This document shows positions 47,491-60,547 of a DNA stretch of 64,000 bases, piece after piece. Position 1 is the first letter of the stretch. Every line of letters begins with the position of its first letter. The position numbers and the translations under genes were made by a program. The stretch covers positions 31,793,415 through 31,857,414 of the forward strand of contig OX419336.1 in assembly GCA_948470475.1 (NCBI GenBank), read 5' to 3'. The notes under the pieces are model-generated. The model was given only the letters and a program-made list of their open reading frames with translations, was not told where the DNA came from and did not search any database. Source of the DNA: Galaxea fascicularis. Lineage: Eukaryota; Cnidaria; Anthozoa; Scleractinia; Euphylliidae.

Positions 47491-48087
47491 CCAGTCCCCG
47501 AGATTAAACGAATATTTTGACGGATTGAATTGAATGAATACACACGGATTAAATTAAATGGATATAGACATGGCTCTTGATATAGAGCGATTAAATGAAA
47601 TAAATATAGACATATTCAATTAAAGGGATTTAAAAATATTCCATAAATATAAATATTAAATTGAACAAATAAAAAAATATTACATAAATATAAATACTGA
47701 ATTGAATATGTATCAAATTATTGAATATTGCTACAATCGGCTTGCCATAGGTAAACTAAACAAAAACAACTTTTTTTGAGTAATCAACAGCTCCGTTGAC
47801 TGTTTTTGAATAATATTTGACACACTGTTTAATCGATGATATCTTTATGAAAAATATCCTTCAACGTATTGTAAAACGAACTCAGTTAAGTGAGACAGAC
47901 TGGGTGCCTCTAAAAATAGTTGATCACTCAAGTTTCTCAATACATCTTCTACTAAGATGAAGCTGACAAAACAATCTCACATTCCACGTGCTAATCAGTA
48001 CACTGTTAACTGACGGCCGCTCTTCATGTTTAATAACGGGGTTGATTGGTTGACTTACATACGCAATTAAAGACGTTGTTGGACGTA

Positions 48088-48234
48088 CTATGCCATTAAC
48101 CAAGAGACCAAAAGTATTTTACTTTTTTTAAAAAAGCTTACCAGGGCAACTTCTGTAGCTTGTGTAGGAATTCCGTTTTCTTGTTCAATCTTGTTCATAA
48201 CTTCTTGATCTGGCTTCATCAAGTTGAGAAACCG
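48088..48234 (-). CDS. SLC6 gene B last recognised exon
   Basis: The exon encodes [20 protein letters not shown] and [11 protein letters not shown], then meets gccctg|gtaagc, a strong donor at 48142. Reading through adds 17 codons ([17 protein letters not shown]) to TAG at 48088. The hydrophobic extension looks like intron translated by default, which favours a further, unrecognised terminal exon. That exon would have to lie across or beyond the transposon at 45056-47753. Confidence 0.7.
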   Translation of the reverse strand, partial: RFLNLMKPDQEVMNKIEQENGIPTQATEVALVSFFKKSKILLVSWLMA

Positions 48235-51200
48235 CTTAAAACAACCATGATATGAGATAGATCAGAGCACAACGTTAGCACTCAATTCACCAAAAAGACA
48301 GGGGAGAGTGTTTTCCCCAGAGCGTTGGTGCAATGAAAAGTGGAGCAGATTTTCTGTCATTGACGTGCATATTGACAAATTCTGGTCAACTGGTGGACTA
48401 ACCCACCTCAGGGAACGCGTAATCTACACTGTCGCCCAAACTGCTACATTTCTGTATTTACTTGTTCAACCATTCTCTGACGTTCTCTCTTATCTCTGAT
48501 CTCTAGCTCTATCTCTAACTTCTCTCTCATTTATCTCCAACTAAAGTAAAACTTGAACGTTCAGATATGTTCAACTTCACACTGCAACCAGGTGGTCAAT
48601 CAGACATGGTTTGATGCTACTCTGGTTTGAAGATTGATGAATGTAACTTAAAAAGTTACAATTCACGACCCAACGTTTCGACACTCCTGTCTAGTGTCTT
48701 CATCAGGGGTGATCTAGTGTTGAGATCTAGTGTCTTCATCAGGGGTGATCCTTTTTGCAACACTAGATCGGTGGTTCGTGTGTCATGTGGTTCGTGCCAC
48801 TCTAGCTGTAATATTTTAAATTACAAAGAAAACCATCAGATGTCAAAGCGTGGCCACGTATCCATAGAAAACTGGATTTTATTTCACCTTGCATCTTTAT
48901 GGTTCAAATGCTTCTTTACAAGCAGAATTGCTAGAATCAAACTTCATCCACTGACAAGTACGACTAGTGCTAGCTTTTAGGAGGCCGTTAAATGAAAAAC
49001 ACGTATTGAGATTAGCTTACCTTGGAGAGGGGAAGGGTTGACTTGTCACAGAAAAGTCGATACATGGCATACCAGGGAACGCAGAGAATGGAAGCGAGGC
49101 AAAGTCCCCAACCCACAATCTCGGCCCAGAAAGGATATTTGTAATCTCCTAGCGAGAGTCCGGACCAGGCCACGCACTGCCAAACAAAGATGACCTAATG
49201 CAAGAGACAACTGGATAGTTAAATGCTGATATTGTGCGTTTGAACATGATTTTAGAGTTGGCCATAGCCAGCCAGTAAATTGTATATCCGACTCGTCACT
49301 TGTAATTTCAAAAATCTGGGTGTGCTGTCCCACAAAGGTGTTTCTGAAAACAGCAAAGAGTTGACTTCATGAGGGAAGAGACACGGCGCATCAAATCTTC
49401 ATAAGTATACGTGGTGTTTTGAGTTATGCTCAGTTCTGAATAACCATCAGTTCGTACAACCACATTGCCTTAGAGGGACAAGATATTCAGTTTGCAGCAA
49501 GAAAGAGTATGCTGCAATTGAAAGTAGTCTATTTTTCATAAATATTTAAAAAAGAGACGGGAAATTTACAATAAAGCTATATTTTGGCCTTACCAGAATG
49601 ATAACAGGAGAGAAAAACTTCCAGCACCAACGGAAGTAAAAGTTTGGTCGATGTCCAATCATGCTTTCAATGTTCTTGCAGAACTTGTCAGTGCCTAGTT
49701 AAATGAAACACATGTGAAAACTACGTATTTATCCTCTCTGGTGAGCTGGGGTTGTTGTTCTCTTACCATAAATCCATCCAATTCCAATAGTTTCCAGAAG
49801 GGCGATAAGAACCAACGATATGCCACCGCTCTGAATGTCAAACATCTCAAACACATACAATCCACCCTGAAAGGAGGTAAAGATGAGTTACGTTTGCAGC
49901 ACGGGATCATGGCAGGGAGACAAAATTTGTTACAAGAGAACGGATAGGATGAGCGTCGGAACCTTAGTTTTTGACCAAAAACATAATCTTTAGCAATGAA
50001 TAACTGGCTCTTTTATGCGAGTTCTCAAAAATGAGAAACTAGTCACGGGTTGACACACAATTTGTTTCTAATCTGGGCATTTCGTAATACACGGACAAAT
50101 GTTTTTATAGTAAGTACGTAAGTACGTAAGTAAACTTAATTTAGCCAGGGTAGCCCATTCAGCTACGAGGCTGGTATTCAGAGGGGCCCTGGAAAATACT
50201 TATAATTGTTAATACACAACTGACTCGACACTGGCTTGCAATTTGAAAGTTCCATCAAGTTTATGACTTAAATAGAAATACATCGCACCCATTCAAATAA
50301 ATTAGTGTCGTACTAAGGAAAGTTATCGGTTAAAATGGGCCTTATCGTTTGCTCTGCACTCGCTTTTTCAGTTTACTTTCATTTTTTAATGGGGGTACAA
50401 TATGTGCCATTAGAACTGATAATTGTAACAGTGTCTATAAAGCGAAGTTGACTCTGGATAAGCCCGTGTCACTCGGCTCAAGGAAGTGTCTGCTGTCAGT
50501 GTTACTTATGTAAAGAAAATATCTTTGCTATTCGTCGGAACAAACAAACGTGACTGTAATAAACGGGAGCCGGTATTAGGCGGGTGTCCGCAAAACCGGG
50601 CTCCACTCTATATTGAAGGGCACACTGCATTAGCATTAAAACAAGTGAAAAATTCTCCCTATGTTTTACAAAATTGTTGGTTCCTGAGTTTGCCGGCTTT
50701 TACGTTTGCATTATAATTACCTGAGTCACGTGTGCAAGGCCAATGACGTAACAGATGATGCAAAAGCCAAGTGAGATCAATGACTTGTATTTACGCATAC
50801 GAGGTGACCAGTCAGTGACAACTGTGGCGCAAGTCTCAACGCCCACAAACTAAAGAAAACATGAACAGCAAAAAGGAGTTTAAATGACTGATTGAACTTG
50901 GTTTTGCCTACCTTGACTAGACTTTTTATGGGCTTAGGCTTACATGCAAATTAAACAGGATGATGATATATGGCGACTGGCACATGCTTCATCAGTAGCA
51001 GGTTCCGTTTACCTGTGATCCAAGTAAGATTTTACACGCCCACGGAAACTTTATGAAGAACTGTATGACGGACAACTTTCTTTGAGACTTAACACGCCCA
51101 CGGAACTGTATAAGGGGGTAAAGCAGCAGGCCTCACTTTGAAGCTTTGCTTGAATTGAATGTGCTCTAGTTTTAACGACGGTGTCAGTACATGCTGACGT

Positions 51201-54200
51201 CCTATCTCACTCTACAGAAGCGCTCAGTGTAAACCGCCATGAGACTGTGGTCCGGCGAGATATTCATGTGCGGTATATAAATATACACTACGTTACATTC
51301 TAACCTGGCTGTCAAGACCAAGGTTTAGCAGCATAAAGAAGAATAGAACCGCCCAGAGTTGAGGAATAGGCAACTGTTTAATTCCTTCAGGAAAGGCCAT
51401 GAACACCAGGCCTGGTCCTAATGTAAATAAATAACAGTCATTCAAACAAATAAGTATACAAATAATCTAGAGAACCAGACAACTACGAGATCAGATATGA
51501 TAATGCCCGCGATCACGTGACTGCGAGGTTCGAGCCACAAGGAGTTTTTAAAGGTACGCGACACAGTACTTCACAGGCGTTACAATACTAGGTCATCATG
51601 ATATCAATTGTTTTCTGCCATAAGGCGGATTTAGACGGACGGGTACAACTTTGTTCTAAAAGAGATGCCTACGACAAGCCTTTCAGGATCCCGGGCTGAT
51701 ACAAATCGTGTGCACCAAACCTCAGAGTAACTTGAGGGATAACACACGGATTTTGAAAGTGATTGTTTAAAAATATACAAATGATAATCCGTAGGCTTAG
51801 ATAATGTTGCGTAGCGCCATTAGATCGCGTTACGCAAGGCTCTTAGTCGAAAGCATACATCGTATCGTCTAAATGGTTTCTTTTCTTGTATTGCCTTGGT
51901 AGCTGCCGGGCTTTTACCCGCTGCCGCTGTCTCCACTGAACATGTTCATTGATTTGGTGTCAACCAAAAACTGTTTTTAACAAAATGGCGTAATACGTAA
52001 TGCACTACCTCCTTTCACTGCGTTGCCCACTTCAGTTTTGAGCAAGTGCGCCATAAACCCCATCATGGTAAAGACGGCAAATCCGGCGAAAAAACTGGTC
52101 ATACAGTTGATTAGTGACACCACCACACTGTCCCTAAAACAGGTTTAAGATTTATGCTTCAGTCCATGCAGTTGAAGTAAGTCGAATTAATTGATCGAAA
52201 CTTGAGGCATAAATGAATCGTAAAATGATGTTTTCTTACCTTTCACAGTTGTTGTTAAACTTGTTAAAGCTGCTGTATGTTAGCAGTCCTCCCATACCGA
52301 TGCTAAGTGAGTAAAATATCTGCCCAGCGGCTTGTATCCATACCTGCGACACGTGAAGGTTTCAAGTCACTTGTAAAACCATTTACAGCTCTGACTTTCT
52401 TGTACATTTGTGGATGCACCTTTTGCCTACTTTGCAATTTTTAGCTGACAACCCATCATACTTTAACTTGTATTCTTAGGCCCCGTTCAGACTAAGTGCC
52501 TGTTCCGCGGCACCGTTCCCGGGCACTAAAAAGGACGCTGTCCAGACACCTCAGTACCCTGGACCGAGGATGTTCACACTCGTGCAGAAGGATTGCTGCC
52601 CAGTTTATCTTTTTTGAGTACTCCGCAATACTGCCGCCATTTTGGTGACTGTATCGTAGGGAAACAAGGGAAAAAACGCGGTAACTCATGAAAACGTGTT
52701 CAGACAAGTTCCCGTGCCTGGGAACGGTGCCCGAGTTCTAGCCTTGGAGGTAGTTCCCGTGCCCGGGCACGGTGCTCGGATATGTGCATGCACCAACGAA
52801 AAGCTATGTTCAGCCTAGTGCCCGTTCCCGAAAACCGGGCACAGGCACCTAGTCTGGACGGGGCCTTAGCCTTTATGGTATCAGTTATTCTAACTGGCTC
52901 TGAAATTCAATTAGTATGGCAGTTTTAATTTTTCCTTATTTGCTTAGATTTTTACGTTCTAATGTCGACCTGTGACGCATATTGGATCACACGTCCTTAT
53001 CAATTAACGCAGAAGAACCAAGAAAATCGTCATTAGCTTAATCATTATGTTCATCGTCATTGTTATGTGACTGTCATCATGGTTATAATTTGACGTCATC
53101 GTGGTCGTTATCGGTATCAAAAATCTTTATCATGGTTGTGCTGATATTTTCGCGTCTGAAGAAGTATTTGACATGGCTAAACAGACATCATCAACGAACT
53201 ATAAAGAAAACACAGGACATACACTGGCAGATTACACTGAAAAGTTCTAATTTTCTCGAGTGTATGATCGCAACAACTGCTTGACTACAAAGACAATGAA
53301 ACATTAACAATATAATATGATTAGAAATCGATCACTTTAGTTCAGAACAACAATGCGTCAGGATGCATTATGTAAGGTAGTAAGGGTTACCCTGGTCCCG
53401 ATCTAAAAGTTGATCCGGAGTGAAAACACTTTGTTAGGGATACCCTTAACCACGTGATTGTTTCTTACTTTTGGATCTGTCAGCCTGGAGAAATCAGGCT
53501 TCAAGTAGAATAGCACTCCCTCGCCAGCTCCTTCCAATGTAGCCCCACGGATCAGGAAAATAAACAGCACAAGGTATGGGAACAATGCCGTGAAGTAGAC
53601 AACCTGAGGAGGATCCGTGAAGATTTCATTGTTCACACCTTTGTTTAGATTATTGTTTACACTGATTATTGTTTACACTACATTCGTATCGAGTAAATTT
53701 TGTTTCGTAGTGAACATAATGGTTTAGCTTTAACAGTCTGTGGAAAAGATTCTTAGCGCTGGAAGCCCAGCTGGAAACTCTCTGTTTTCCCTCTGTATTC
53801 CGACTATTGCACTTATTTTTAATTAATTAATTAATTCTAGTCACCTAACTAGTTTAGCTTCAAAGTTATTTTTGGTGCCCAGTTACTGCATTTTTTTTGT
53901 TCATGTCCTACTGTTCAAAAGTACCATTTGTTATAATTTTGTAAATTTGCAGTATAAAATAAATTTTGTTGTTGCTGCTGTAAGTAACGGGGTTGGAGGA
54001 AAGACGGTGGGGGGACCCTCATGCAGAGCTCGATACCCCTTATAGTAACAGTGAACGTTCAAAGCAGACGCCACTGTGAGACACTCGTCTCTTGTGATGC
54101 CAACACTGTAGAGCAGATCCAAGCCTTAATTAATCTTTAATGCATCCACTTGTTCGCAAAAACGTCTAATAGTTAAACAAGGATTAATGTAGATAAATAA

Positions 54201-57200
54201 GTTGTAAGAGGCATTTTAATTTAATCGGAACGTTATTTTCACCGTGGAGTTCTAACTTTTAAATCGTGTTTTTGTCTACTGGACATTGTGAACCTAGGAA
54301 AATTCGGATAAGAAAAGTTATCTTACCTTTCCAACTGATTTGACTCCCTTCCAAACACAGAAATAAACACAGATCCATGCCACAAGAAGACTTACGGCGA
54401 GTTCAGGACGGATCTCACCAGGCTGATCAATTCCATCGGACAGTTTGAGGACATGCCCACTAAAAGGAGAAGGGAACGTGATATAAACAGACTGAGACTG
54501 TATTGTAGGCTAATGGGGGGGCTTGTACTGACTGGAGACGTTTTTGGCATAATTACACTATGTTTCTTTTATAAGAACCTTTTTTATAAGAACGTTGAAG
54601 CTGAGATTAACCCAAATGTTAAGAACATGCTTAGAATATAACCCAGGCTTAGAGTCAGTTAAGAACATCTTTATTTTGATCATTTATTTGTTATGAGTCG
54701 TATTCTATGTACACATGAATTTTTTCTGCGTTTTCGTCGTAAACTTTGGCGACTTTATGCCCCGTTGTGAAACTCTGTGTTCAATGCTTTCTTCAAAGCT
54801 AAATTTACCAGCAGTTGGTTGGCGCGACATCGTGTTTATACATGTAACTAAGAACACCTTAAGAACGTTTTCAGGCTCAAATCGCGAAAAAAATAAGAAC
54901 GTCGGGCCTCAGCTCCAAAATTAAATGTTCTTATAAAAAACAAAAACAGCGTGTATGACATTTTGGATGCATCTAGGATGTTTCGGCTTTTGAAAGAAAG
55001 CTGTTTTCGTAAACACAGGTCGAAAAAGGAAAGAGTCCAAAGAGGATAAACTCTGGGTAAATTCTCTATCAGTCAGGCATATTCATTGTTTGTTCCTTAC
55101 TTGAAGTACTCTTCCTCTGGTGAGATGTACTTTCCAGTGCAGTTCACAGGGAGACCAATAGCGGTACAGTTTACTGTGCTATCCATTACCCGGTCCTTTC
55201 TGAATAAAGAAATATATATTAAATAACAATAATTATAATAAAAAAAGGAACACAATAAGATCAACATAGTGTGAACTCAAACTCAGGTCGTGGTTCTACC
55301 CATTACTCTAAAATGATTAAAAAATCAGATTATCTCCAAACAAATTATTTCTTTCGTAGCGATCAGAAGTTTTGTGGTAGTTTTGTTTTTCATCCGAATA
55401 AATAGGCCATTTCCGAATTACGTCAGGCCTCTTTTTCAAAGCGAGTCTTAGTGCTCGTCCTTTCATATGCAAATCAATTTTCATTCACAAGAAAAATAAT
55501 GAGTTTAATTTGCGTGTGAATGAAAATTGATTTGCATATGAAAGGATGTGCACTAAGCCTCGCTTTGAAAAAGAGGCCTGCGGTAATTCGGAAATGGACT
55601 ATTGGAATGATCGTCTGGGATGGGAAGCCGGTGCACTTTCGGGCACAACACGTGCGTTATGGTAATATAATGTAGTAAATGTTATAAGTTATGATATGAC
55701 ATGGCGACAACCATTAATTCTATTGTAACTCCCAGCAAAGGGCGAGTTTTTCTGTGTTCAAAATTATTAAAGAAAATGAGAAAAATGCTGTTTTTTCTTT
55801 ATTTGTTTTAACCCTGTAAACCCTGACAGAAACCAGCATCAAATTTCTCCTTGTGATATCAATACTTTAAAAACCAGAGTGGCCATGAGAATTATGGACA
55901 AGATCACACAATATGAATTTGCTTGATATCTTAACAATTTCTCTCAACAACTTTTTTAGGAAATGTGTAGGGGCAACAAATGAGAATTTAAATTTTAATC
56001 TTACTTGCAGAAGTTGGAGTTCCACTCATTCCCACATTCTCCCCAGGGCAGCGTTTTTCGAAAAGAAACGAACAAGTAATATGAAGTCCAGGCAACGATG
56101 ACGTTGTAATACACGCTGATGAGGAAAGTGATGACGATCATAGCGAAACCAAGGCCTAGAATGGTACAAAAACAGACAACAGTGTCTTTTAACCATCTAG
56201 TTTTCAACTACACTTCAAACAGATTAAAATCGAAACAAAAAGGCCAGACCAGAATGCATCACGACATGTAAATTACTTGTATGTCTCCTTTTTCACCGAA
56301 AATACGAAAATGATCGAAGTAGAGAATAAACAGGGGATACTTTCTGAGAAAGCCAAACTGTACAGCAACACTGGACCCACGGGTGTCTTAGGCAGAAAGT
56401 TTGTCTGGAGTTATATGAATTCATGTAGTGACTTTTACTTTGATTAGAAGCGACGTTAGAGGAAATGAACGCTCGTATTTAAGGGAAAAGCTGATTAAGT
56501 AGTTGAGCAGTTATTCACACGAGTAAATGCAAATAAATGCCAAAAATCTTTCCCAACAATACTGTACCCCACCACATTTTATAGCTGGATTTCAATTTGA
56601 ACGAGACTTGAAAACGCTGAAACCACATGTACGATAGATGCTAAACATACCTCCAAAGAGTGGACAAATGGCTGCCCAAGACTTGATCACGCCTTTTCCC
56701 ACGTACTGACCAAGAGCAACCTCAAGATAGAAAATGGGAATCCCACAGAACACCAGACAGACCACATATGGAATGAGGAACGACGCTGGAAATTAAATAG
56801 CATACTGAACAATTAGTCTAGCTTAAACTGATAAGGGACTGATAATTTAAAGGTTATAAACAACTTTTTGTGTTGATCTAGAGTTTTCGTGTTTATTTTA
56901 TGAAGAGAAAAGTAATAAAAGCGTTTTAATTTGTAGAACCAAGAATAATACGTAGTCAGCTGAGTAAATTTAAAGAAGAGTCGTTCAGAGGATTACAGTT
57001 CTATGGCCACACCTCTATCTCCCCTCCCTCCCGCCCGATATGGCTGCTCAGCTGCAAAGGGTAAGCTGCCATGAACTAGCGTCCCATCAGGCGCGAGTAG
57101 TATGACTCCTATTGACTTCACGTTGCAAAACTTGGATCTAACCGCTGGTCCCAGTAATTTAGATACGTCATTCAACGAGACAGGAAGAAATATATTTTTA

Positions 57201-57508
57201 ATTTATTGTACTATTACATTCACAGCAATAATGTCTCTTACGGCATTGTAAAGGCTTAAAGTTTTCCCTAAGTCCATGAAATTTTCAAACGTCTTACCTC
57301 CTCCATTGATGTAACATAGGTACGGAAAACGCCACAAGTTGCCAAGCCCCACAGCATATCCAACGCAAGATAAAATGAAATCTAATTTTCTTGTCCATTG
57401 CTCCCGCTTTTCTTCATTTTCTGTCCCTGAAACGCCCTTGGTTTGCACGTTGTGTCCTTTAGAGGGCGTTAAGGGACTTAGAATCTCGGAATCGTTAGTC
57501 TTCTCCAT
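48088..57508 (-). CDS. SLC6 Na+/Cl- dependent transporter, gene B (14 exons)
   Basis: Exons, minus strand in order: 57298-57508, 56651-56785, 56005-56155, 55101-55199, 54327-54459, 53469-53603, 52240-52343, 52009-52133, 51305-51417, 50721-50849, 49767-49866, 49594-49694, 49021-49194, then 48142-48234 if spliced on or 48088-48234 if read to the stop. Protein ~601-618 aa. Exons 2, 3 and 5-12 have exactly the lengths and phases of gene A, showing tandem duplication. TM1 is [17 protein letters not shown]6 [10 protein letters not shown] and TM7 SLINCMTS keep the chloride-site residues. Exon 3 has the Cys pair, and exon 4 two NCT sequons. Gly replaces the TM1 Asp of amine transporters. It acts as a plasma-membrane symporter of an amino-acid-type solute; substrate not determined. 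No frameshift or internal stop was found. Confidence 0.93.
48640..48760 (-). repeat. Penelope-like element fragment with hammerhead-like motif
   Basis: On the minus strand, CTGATGA (48706-48700) is followed by GACACT, a 7-base loop, AGTGTC, and then GAAACG (from 48679). This order, CUGAUGA, hairpin, GAAA, is the hammerhead ribozyme core seen in Penelope-like retroelements. A second CTGATGA copy with the same flanks lies at 48742-48736, within a ~36-bp duplication. One extra A after CTGATGA and a weak outer stem suggest decay. It lies in gene B intron 13. Confidence 0.5.
52479..52865. mobile_element. MITE with TTA target duplication, 387 bp
   Basis: The left end ggccccgttcagactaagtg pairs with the right end ctagtctggacggggcc. 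TTA lies directly outside both ends (52476-52478 and 52866-52868), fitting PIF/Harbinger-type insertion. The interior repeats 'gtgcccg' and 'cccgggcac' steps. It lies in gene B intron 6 and has no coding capacity. Confidence 0.82.
54580..54940. mobile_element. MITE-like element with ttataagaac ends
   Basis: The left end ttttttataagaacgttgaa and the right end, read inverted, ttttttataagaacatttaa match. Both are followed by a 'gctgag' step. It lies in gene B intron 4. Several 'aagaac' steps occur inside. No target duplication was identified. Confidence 0.6.
55401..55603. mobile_element. Foldback element, AATAGGCC family, diverged long copy
   Basis: It runs from aataggccatttccgaatta to its inverted copy ending tcggaaatggactatt. 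Inner arms ggcctctttttcaaagcgag and tttgcatatgaaaggatg also pair. Ends and layout relate it to 24236-24413 and more distantly to 29226 and 38535. It lies in gene B intron 3. Confidence 0.8.
57298..57508 (-). CDS. SLC6 gene B first coding exon
   Basis: The ATG at 57508 has an in-frame TAA two codons upstream, which fixes the start. It encodes [20 protein letters not shown], a charged stretch, then [20 protein letters not shown] and [13 protein letters not shown]. It ends in phase 1 at donor g|gtaaga. An acceptor-like cacatttcag ends at 57551, so the exon may begin at 57550 with an untranslated exon further upstream. A donor-like gtaagt near 57791 is a possible partner. Confidence 0.9.
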
Positions 57509-60500
57509 CAGTTATACTTTGGATTCTCCGCATGTAAGTTGTTTACGAAACTGAAATGTGTTTAGGAAGAATCGCTTTTATATATGTTCAGCCTATTTCC
57601 GCCACTTTTAAAAAAAATCATTTTGCATTTAAAATGAAGCACGTACAAACATATTTTCCTGTTTTGCTGTTACCAGTTGATCATGCGTTATTTCGGAATA
57701 AAATAAACAGGTTGCAAAGACCAAAGCAAATATCTCAGCGTAGATTGCACAATCTTTGAGGAGCTTAATAGAAGCTAAAAAGAAGACTTACTATTATCAC
57801 TAGAATTTTCCCATACTTTGCGTGTTAGCTTCCCTCCTCGGTCCATAATCTTCGGCTGGATTTTCGGTGCTAAACATTATACAGCTGAGACACGTTTTCG
57901 TTCGACAGTCCACGCGACCGTTCAGAACAACAGGAAGTAAGCCGCAAAGGAAACAAACTCGCAATGCCTGTGAAAATCAATTAATTGATTAACTAAGTTC
58001 ACGTTCACGTTGCATGTTGTTACAAACTCCACTGAGTCTGTGAAAGAGCATGAAGGTATGTGCAGTTCGAGCTTGATATATTGATATGAATGTTTTTCTT
58101 AAAAAAGAGATTGAAATAACCAACTTAACTGATAAATAACGAAAGCATTTTAAAACAATACGAAACTACGATCGTAATAAGACAAATTCCAGACGTTTCA
58201 GACGTCTGGTAAACTGATAAAATCCGTCACGACCGCTTAACTACCCGAGGTACAATTATTTCCACTATCAATGTAAATTAATCATCGAAAATGATTTACA
58301 CTTTCGTCCGGCAGCCTCGAATGTTAAAAAGATTTTGACTAAGTTAACTTGAAAATCAATTAACAGTGATTTAAACGAAACGTTGGTTTTGCTGTTGTAA
58401 GCTTAAAATTAAGCCAGTTGCTTTCATATCGAAACTCAGTCTGTTCCCCGTCTACCAGCTGGATCGTACTTCAATCAGGGAATTAAAAATATTTGCACTG
58501 GAATAATAAAGTAATGAGCTAAGTTTTCGGGAACAACATAATAGTGAAATTTTCCTCGGAATAATCGGCATTTCCTCACACGGAATAATATTTTAGCAGG
58601 ACGAGTGGAATAATAAACACTCCGTTACCTCGTCATCCCCCGATACTTAAAAGGTTGAAAATCATAAATTACTCTGCATGAACTTGTTAAGGCTGCCCTG
58701 CAAAAAAGGTCGTCTTTGTCTGGGCTGTAACTAGTGAACCTTGTGAACACCAAAGCTAAAATAAAGCATGACCGTAAAATGAAACAAAAATCTATTTACT
58801 GTACGCAAAATCATCCATAGCATCTGAGAGCTCATTCTCATCTCAACTTCCTTTATCGCTTTCAGTAAACTGGCAGTGCGTGACTTCGCGTACAATGGAG
58901 CATTCTTCTCAATAAATTCTGGAAAATAGTCGTGTTTGTTATTTTGACTCTTCCCGTCTCCAACCGGCTTCCGTCATTGATGTTTAGGGACGTCATCAAC
59001 TGTCTACAACCAGAGGAAGCCCCAATTTTGGTTCACATGCAAAAATGCGGCTTCTGGAATCAACTTTTCATTTGGTTTACATACAAATTTGGCCAATCGC
59101 CATAGCACTTTTGAATTCAGCGCAATTGCAAAGCAAGATGGCGGACGAAAATGAGAAAAGCGTAGTTTTGGAAGTTCTTCTCTCTTTGCTGGCCTTGAAA
59201 ACTGTCTTTCAGCATCATTTGCCATTATATACAACTTGATATTTCAAACACAGCGACAGCGAGCTCCAACTAAACCACAGTGCGCCATTTGCAGGTTTTA
59301 CTGAAATGGCTAGGAGAAACTCCTACTTCCGGCTCTTTTTCTTTTGAGTGACTGTATCAGCGGCTTTTTTCTCTTTTCTGGGCGAGGCTGGTTTACATTA
59401 ATCTCATCTACTCTTGAGAATCATCCAACACACTGGCTAGCCTGTTTGCACACCGCTCGCTAAAGGACTTGAAAAGTCACTATTTCGCGTTGACTCGCTG
59501 CGTTTGGGCCCTGTATTATAAAAACAACATTGAGCCTACACGTCGCACATTTTCAATATTGTCGTCTTCTTCGTTTGGGAAAGATAATTGATAATTGTCG
59601 TCCTTTCGAGCTTTTGGCCGATAGGTGGAAAGATCCTGCCATCTTGTTTATTATAACCTCGTTCCCAGGGTCATCTCCAGTTTCAAGATGGTGGGCGGGC
59701 TTCCTGGGCCTCCTGAGGCTGTTTACATGGATCTGTAATCACTGTAGTTAGTAGATTATCAGCTCTATCAGCTTTTTTAAAACTAGTGTATTAGTTTTAC
59801 GTGTAATCCTGTATGTTTGTATGTTGTACATGATGAAAGTGTTATTCAACACAAGCAATGCAGGTTGAATGCACTTGAAAAATGCGATATATTAGAGAAA
59901 GTAAATTATCTGTACATGATCAACATAGTGAAAATAGTGAAAATAATATATAGAAAGGAATTTAGGTCTCGTATTATAATAACAACCGTGTCTGTGAATC
60001 AGTGAAGTAGCGAATTGCAATTTCACAGAAATTACAAACATCTGCCACTTGGAAGACCGAGCGAAGGCCAATGTGGCCTCCAGTTATTGTCTAAGAAACG
60101 TGAACGTACTCAGTTTCTGTACCTGTTAAACGTTTTTTTAATCAGTTTTTTTCCCTGTGAATAATGTTCCAAAACTAAAATCATGTAAAGAGAGAAACAC
60201 CTTTCGTATACGAGAGACTAAAAAACAGCTCTTTCAGACTCTATCAGACTGTGATTAATTTAAAAAAGTTTCAAAAATTAAAAAAATTAAGGAAACAAAA
60301 CTGGCACCAAACCTAAGATAAGGACGAGTGTAAATTGCTTAAAACCAAAATAAAGACCATAGTTGAGTTGCACCAAAATGGCGTGACAACTACTGGTGTA
60401 AGGTTAGTGTCCAAATTTTGGAAAAAAGAGCTTTTATTCGACGAAAATTACATCAAAGACCATTGACTTGCCTTAGAAGATATACCGGTTACCGTAGAAA

Positions 60501-60547
60501 TATCGCCTATTATACACATGCAGTGGACTCTCAAGTGCACTTAAGTG

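Larger units (their letters stand above)
45056..47753. mobile_element. 2.7-kb DNA transposon with ~300-bp terminal inverted repeats (decayed)
   Basis: The left TIR (45056-45355) and right TIR (47455-47753) match almost base for base when inverted. Both start tacctatggcaagccgattg at the outer edge and end near aggcctgg inside. The flanking dinucleotide is TA, consistent with a TA target duplication. Inside are a broken integrase-core transposase on the plus strand and a broken accessory gene on the minus strand, arranged convergently. The minus gene's frame runs into the right TIR. It sits between the orphan SLC6 exon and gene B, ~335 bp past gene B's apparent stop. The superfamily is uncertain. 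Confidence 0.88.

Noticed and set aside
57792..57846. Short ATG frame with a gtaagt donor upstream of gene B, considered as an alternative coding first exon
   Set aside because: Joined to the acceptor at 57551 it reaches a stop within two codons, so at most it is an upstream frame in a 5' UTR exon.
59099..59239. Short frame KMADENEKSVVLEVLLSLLAL near an aagatggcgg context
   Set aside because: It could be a transposase N terminus (Harbinger-like) or a gene start, but it stops after ~34 codons with no donor and no continuing exon found.
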